NCBI GenBank assembly: GCA_016284115.1
Contig: JAEEOD010000170.1
Span: 1 to 39,570, forward strand
Direction: 5' to 3'
Source of the DNA: Bacteroidaceae bacterium
Lineage (GTDB): Bacteria; Bacteroidota; Bacteroidia; Bacteroidales; Bacteroidaceae
Length of the DNA: 39,570 nucleotides
Shown here: piece after piece, positions 35,994-39,570 of the stretch
How the letters are laid out: every line of letters begins with the position of its first letter
Numbering within the stretch: the stretch's first letter is position 1
Notes under the pieces: generated by a model
The model's database searches: none
Told to the model about the DNA's origin: nothing
What the model saw: only the letters and a program-made list of their open reading frames with translations
Program-made: the position numbers and the translations under genes

Positions 35994-36980
35994 ATGAAGT
36001 TCTTAACTGACGAAAAATTAGTCATTGTTGGTGCCGGTGGTATGATTGGCTCTAACATGGTGCAGAGTGTGCTCATGCTCGGACTGACTCCAAACATTTG
36101 TATGTATGACATCTATGAGCCAGGTGTTCATGGCGTTTACGATGAGATGTGTCATTGTGCATTCCCTGAAGCAAACCTTTCTTATACGGTTGATGCGGCA
36201 GAGGCTTTCACTGGTGCAAAATACATCATTTCTTCTGGTGGAGCTCCTCGTAAGGAGGGTATGACTCGTGAAGACTTGCTCAAGGGCAACTGTCAGATTG
36301 CAGCAGACTTCGGTGAGAACATCAAGAAATACTGTCCTGACGTAAAACACGTAGTTGTTATATTCAACCCTGCTGACGTTACAGCATTGACCGCTCTGAT
36401 TCACTCTGGTTTGAAGCCAAATCAGCTGACCTCTTTGGCAGCTTTGGACAGCACTCGCTTGCAGCAGCAATTGGCACTGGAGTTCGGTGTACGTCAGGAC
36501 AAGGTAACCAAGGCTTACACCTATGGTGGTCATGGCGAGCAGATGGCAGTATTTGCCAGCAAGGCACTGATTGACGGCAAGCCTCTGAGCGAGATGAATC
36601 TGTCAGAAGAACGTTGGGCAGAAATCAAGCACATGACTATCCAAGGTGGTAGCAATATCATCAAGTTGCGTGGTCGTTCTTCATTCCAGAGCCCGGCTTA
36701 TCAGGCTGTCAAGATGATTGAAGGCGCTATGGGTGGCGAACCTTTCACCTGGCCTGCTGGTTGCTTCGTAAAGGCTTATGGCTTCGAGAACGTAATGATG
36801 GCTATGCCTACTATTATTGACAAAGACGGCGTTCACTTCACCAAGCCTGAGGGAACTGCAGAGGAAATGGCAGCGCTGAATGCATCTTACGAACACTTGC
36901 AGAAGATGCGCGATGAGCTGGTAACTCTTAATATCATTCCTCCTATCGCTGACTGGAAGAAGGAGAACCCAAATCTCTAA
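35994..36980 (+). CDS. mdh: Malate dehydrogenase (NAD-dependent)
   Basis: This 328-residue protein of the lactate/malate dehydrogenase family has the NAD-binding loop GAGGMIGSN after the first strand, Asp in MYDIYEP for the ribose, VIFNPADV, a catalytic His180 in YGGHGEQMA, and SLAALDSTRLQQQLA. It converts malate and oxaloacetate in the cytoplasm, part of the fumarate-succinate route common in Bacteroidetes. It is a single-gene unit ending in a strong terminator. Assignment as malate rather than lactate dehydrogenase rests on overall likeness to Bacteroidetes MDH. Confidence 0.9.
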   Translation: MKFLTDEKLVIVGAGGMIGSNMVQSVLMLGLTPNICMYDIYEPGVHGVYDEMCHCAFPEANLSYTVDAAEAFTGAKYIISSGGAPRKEGMTREDLLKGNCQIAADFGENIKKYCPDVKHVVVIFNPADVTALTALIHSGLKPNQLTSLAALDSTRLQQQLALEFGVRQDKVTKAYTYGGHGEQMAVFASKALIDGKPLSEMNLSEERWAEIKHMTIQGGSNIIKLRGRSSFQSPAYQAVKMIEGAMGGEPFTWPAGCFVKAYGFENVMMAMPTIIDKDGVHFTKPEGTAEEMAALNASYEHLQKMRDELVTLNIIPPIADWKKENPNL

Positions 36981-37011
36981 ATATTGGGTTGGTTTAGTTA
37001 AAACATCTTAG

Positions 37012-37042
37012 AAGCTGCGTCTAAATGGCGCAGCTTTTTTTT
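37012..37042 (+). terminator. Intrinsic terminator after mdh
   Basis: AAGCTGCG (37012-37019) and CGCAGCTT (37029-37036) form an 8-bp stem with a 9-base loop, followed by a run of T. Confidence 0.9.
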
Positions 37043-37067
37043 ATTTCAACTAAAATGTTTACATTTG
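37036..37067 (+). promoter_or_regulatory. Candidate promoter of the coiled-coil protein gene
   Basis: TACATTTG at 37060-37067 matches the -7 box and lies 29 bases before the ATG. At 20-base spacing there is TTTT in the terminator T-run instead of TTTG. Confidence 0.45.
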
Positions 37068-37096
37068 TGGCGGATTTACTATAAACAGTTGAGATT

Positions 37097-37972
37097 ATGA
37101 AGAAAAACGTTTTGATAGGCATTATTGGCGTCATCTTGGTAGCCGCACTTGCAGGCGTGACTTATATGCTTTTCAATGAGAAGCAAGCTAACCGAGAGAT
37201 GCAGGAGGAATTCAAATTAGAGAAAGAAGACCTAGAGAACGAATATACCAACTTTGCACATCAGTACGACGAACTAAAAATGACGGTGGCTAACGACTCA
37301 CTGGCACAATTGCTGGAGCAGGAACAACTCAAGACCCAGCGATTGTTGGAGGAATTGCGCACGGTGAAGAGCACCAATGCTACTGAAATCAGACGATTGA
37401 AGAACGAGTTGGCTACTTTGCGTAAGGTGATGGTGGGTTACGTGAATCAGATAGATTCGCTGAACCGCTTGACAGAGCAGCAACGTGTGCAGATTGCCGA
37501 AGTGACTGAGAAATATGAAGAGGCAAGCCGTCAGGTAAGTTCACTGAGCGAGGAGCGCAAGACACTGACCAAGCAAGTGACATTGGCAGCTCAGTTGGAT
37601 GCTACCAATATCAGTGTCTTCCCACAAAACAAACGTGGCAAGGAGGCTAAGAAAGTTAAGGATGTCCAAAAGTTGCGCGTCAGTTTCAACATTGCCCGCA
37701 ACATCACGGCACAGGCTGGCGAGAAGACAGTATATGTTAGAATCAGTAAGCCAGATAACGATGTGCTGACCAAGGATCGCAACGACACTTTCTCTTACGA
37801 GAACCGTCAGTTGGCATACTCTATGAAGAAGTACATCGAATATACTGGCGAAGAGCAGGCTGTAACGGTCTATTGGGACGTCAATGAGGTACTTTATGCT
37901 GGCAATTATCGAGTGGATATCTTTGCCGATGGCAACCTTATAGGCTCTGGTTCATTCGCACTGAGCAAGTAA
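37097..37972 (+). CDS. Membrane-anchored coiled-coil protein of unknown function
   Basis: This 291-residue protein has one N-terminal membrane segment (about residues 5-26) and then a long charged coiled coil (about 30-175) rich in Glu, Lys, Leu and Gln. The C-terminal globular part of about 110 residues contains mostly beta strands (KLRVSFNIARNITA, KTVYVRISKPD, VTVYWDVNEVLYAGNYRVDI). This layout is seen in conserved hypothetical proteins of Bacteroidales. It would be anchored in the inner membrane with the globular part in the periplasm. No enzymatic motif is seen. Confidence 0.82.
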   Translation: MKKNVLIGIIGVILVAALAGVTYMLFNEKQANREMQEEFKLEKEDLENEYTNFAHQYDELKMTVANDSLAQLLEQEQLKTQRLLEELRTVKSTNATEIRRLKNELATLRKVMVGYVNQIDSLNRLTEQQRVQIAEVTEKYEEASRQVSSLSEERKTLTKQVTLAAQLDATNISVFPQNKRGKEAKKVKDVQKLRVSFNIARNITAQAGEKTVYVRISKPDNDVLTKDRNDTFSYENRQLAYSMKKYIEYTGEEQAVTVYWDVNEVLYAGNYRVDIFADGNLIGSGSFALSK

Positions 37973-38036
37973 TAAGCACTATTTCTACTCGCAATTTCCA
38001 TTCAAAAGCGACAGACTATAACGTCTATATTTTCAT

Positions 38037-38074
38037 AATAATCCCCGAAAGCTAAACTGCTTTTGGGGATTATT
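38037..38074. terminator. Bidirectional terminator between convergent genes
   Basis: A 16-bp inverted repeat with one G-T pair (AATAATCCCCGAAAGC at 38037-38052 and its partner at 38059-38074) with a 6-base loop lies between the convergent coiled-coil and mrp genes. A and T stretches on both sides suit termination in both directions. Confidence 0.85.
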
Positions 38075-38076
38075 AT

Positions 38077-39177
38077 TTATGGATGCATCTCGACAATCTG
38101 CGTAGGTGCTTGTTCAAGGTTACGCTTATCGACCTGACGTACTACAGTAGCTGCCAGTTGCATAAAGGCACGACCCGTGAGGGTATCACTATGCAACGCA
38201 GCGGGCTCACCTGCATCACCACTTTCGCAAATACTCTGTACAATAGGTATCTGACCTAACAGGGGTACATTCATCTCTTCTGCCAAGTGTTTCACGCCCT
38301 CCTTGCCGAAAATATAGTATTTGTTGTCGGGTAACTCGGCAGGAGTAAACCATGCCATGTTTTCTACCAAGCCCAAAATAGGAACATTGACTTTGTCATT
38401 GGTAAACATATTGATGCCCTTGCGTGCATCTGCCAATGCCACATCTTGCGGTGTGCTCACCACAATAGCACCAGTCAAAGCAATAGTCTGTACAATGGTA
38501 AGATGAATATCGCTAGTGCCAGGAGGCAAATCGATGACAAAGTAATCTAAATCGCCCCAGTCAGCATCGCCAATGAGTTGCTTCAACGCATTGCTGGCCA
38601 TGCCTCCACGCCAAAGGGTGGCCTGATCTGGGTCAACAAAGAAACCAATAGACAGCAGTTTCACGCCGTATTTCTCTACAGGCATGATGAGGTCGCGCCC
38701 ATCTTTATGCACGGAAAAAACCTGCGTCTGCTCTACCTGAAACATTTTAGGAACTGAAGGACCAAAGATATCAGCGTCCAACAAACCGACACGAAAACCC
38801 ATACGCGCCAAAGCGACAGCCAAGTTGGCAGCGATGGTGCTCTTGCCTACTCCACCCTTACCGGATGATACGCCAATGATATTCTTTACATTGGGCAGCA
38901 ACTGACCTACCTCTGGACGAGGTGCCTGCTTACTCTCGGCAGTGATAGTCACCTGCACATCAGGGGACACATAAGTATGTATGGCTTTCTCTGCCGCTTT
39001 CAGGATAGAAGCCTTGAAAGGGTCGGTAGATTTTTCAAATACAATAGAGAAGCTAACCGACATACCATCGATACGCATATTGTCGGCTATCATGTCTGCC
39101 TCCACAAGGTCTTTGCCTGTACCTGGATAGCGGACGGTTTTAAGAGCATCTTTGATTAAGTTAGGATATAAGGTCAT
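38077..39177 (-). CDS. apbC: Mrp/ApbC-type iron-sulfur cluster carrier ATPase
   Basis: From ATG 39177, one base after the trmB stop, the protein has 366 residues. A longer frame to 39237 would lie inside trmB. Residues 1 to about 85 are a DUF59/MIP18 domain, followed by the deviant Walker A SGKGGVGKST (105-114), LLDADIFGPS and DYFVIDLPPGTSD. This is the Mrp/NBP35 layout. The CxxC normally found in the C-terminal part is absent: the region reads NMAWFTPAELPDNKYYIFG. Fe-S carrier function is therefore by family only. It is coupled to trmB. Confidence 0.93.
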   Translation of the reverse strand: MTLYPNLIKDALKTVRYPGTGKDLVEADMIADNMRIDGMSVSFSIVFEKSTDPFKASILKAAEKAIHTYVSPDVQVTITAESKQAPRPEVGQLLPNVKNIIGVSSGKGGVGKSTIAANLAVALARMGFRVGLLDADIFGPSVPKMFQVEQTQVFSVHKDGRDLIMPVEKYGVKLLSIGFFVDPDQATLWRGGMASNALKQLIGDADWGDLDYFVIDLPPGTSDIHLTIVQTIALTGAIVVSTPQDVALADARKGINMFTNDKVNVPILGLVENMAWFTPAELPDNKYYIFGKEGVKHLAEEMNVPLLGQIPIVQSICESGDAGEPAALHSDTLTGRAFMQLAATVVRQVDKRNLEQAPTQIVEMHP

Positions 39178-39178
39178 G

Positions 39179-39570
39179 TTATTTGGATTTTTCAAGGCTG
39201 CTACGTTTACTGCGGTTATAGCTGCGGTAATCGTCAAGTTCTATCTCTACATCGGGTTCTTGCAAGTCGCCTTCCAGAGGCAAGCCAAAGCTAATATACT
39301 TGATGGTGATACCTCTGTCCAGCCACTGCTGTTCATAGTAAGTACGGATGGCCAACACATCATCCACCATACCACTGTGATAAAGGTCGTTGGTCATCGC
39401 CTTCAGGGGCAGCATGTTCAACTCTACCAACAAACGCGTATAGGTGAACATAAAATTGCTGTCGGTCTTAAGGTGAATCACGCCCCCCTCTTTCATGAAA
39501 CGACGATATCGCTCCAAGAAGTAAGTAGATGTCAGTCGCTTGGTCACTTTCTTCATCTGAGGATCTGGGA
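39179..39570 (-). CDS. trmB: tRNA (guanine-N7)-methyltransferase, C-terminal part (cut by window edge)
   Basis: The frame is open to the right edge. The first residues visible are PDPQMKK, part of the TrmB motif (FPDPQ-KK). Next come [19 protein letters not shown] and [14 protein letters not shown], where LKTD is a family signature. An ATG at 39556 is internal to this motif and not a start. The enzyme methylates G46 of tRNAs using SAM. It is followed directly by the mrp/apbC gene. Confidence 0.93.
   Translation of the reverse strand, partial: PDPQMKKVTKRLTSTYFLERYRRFMKEGGVIHLKTDSNFMFTYTRLLVELNMLPLKAMTNDLYHSGMVDDVLAIRTYYEQQWLDRGITIKYISFGLPLEGDLQEPDVEIELDDYRSYNRSKRSSLEKSK

Noticed and set aside
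36018..36533. 171-codon minus-strand frame inside mdh
   Set aside because: It lies wholly opposite a well-supported malate dehydrogenase gene and shows no domain.

Overview
The window looks like chromosomal DNA of a Bacteroidales bacterium, most likely Prevotella- or Bacteroides-like. The evidence is a SusC/SusD pair, promoters of the Bacteroidetes -33 TTTG / -7 TAnnTTTG type with a 20-nt spacer, little use of Shine-Dalgarno sequences, and the mix of housekeeping genes. I cannot name the genus from sequence alone. I see no tRNA, rRNA, CRISPR array, transposase or phage gene.

Region A (1-18076, all minus strand) is one long, tightly packed operon. Genes overlap or lie a few bases apart, except for a 56-bp gap at about 16.04-16.09 kb. 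It encodes an aryl-polyene (APE)/flexirubin-type type II polyketide pathway. In transcription order it holds a ketoreductase, a FabF-like ketosynthase, a methyltransferase, an acyl carrier protein (ACP), a LpxL-like acyltransferase, a hotdog dehydratase, a hotdog thioesterase, ketosynthase 2, a second ACP, ketosynthase 1, a small multidrug resistance (SMR)/EamA-like membrane protein, a LolA-like carrier, a secreted unknown protein, a second hotdog dehydratase, a glycosyltransferase-acyltransferase fusion, two CrtI-like FAD enzymes, a secreted alpha/beta hydrolase, a further acyltransferase and an MMPL/RND exporter cut by the left edge. The three ketosynthases, ketoreductase, two dehydratases and two ACPs would build the polyene. 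The acyltransferases, LolA-like protein and MMPL exporter would attach it to lipid and move it to the outer membrane. The aryl starter genes (ammonia lyase, ligase) are not here and may lie past the left edge. The region is visibly more AT-rich than the rest of the window.

Region B (18077-18648) is a divergent control region with a near-consensus promoter on each strand. Between and below them are several inverted repeats.

Region C (18649-27221, plus strand) resembles a small glycan-use locus: a secreted CE1-type esterase, a GH16 lipoprotein glucanase, an M13 metallopeptidase with its own terminators, then a SusC-like receptor and a SusD-like lipoprotein behind a consensus promoter.

Region D (27212-39570) is housekeeping: a TSCPD-domain protein, metA, a U32 peptidase-like protein, a membrane protein with SH3 and zinc-ribbon parts, a minus-strand group (radA, FAD dehydrogenase, LuxR-type regulator), nadK, mdh, a coiled-coil membrane protein, mrp/apbC and the end of trmB. 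The most interesting points are in Region A: two dehydratases with complementary loss of catalytic residues, two ketosynthases that carry an extra half-ketosynthase domain, and a control region rich in dyads.
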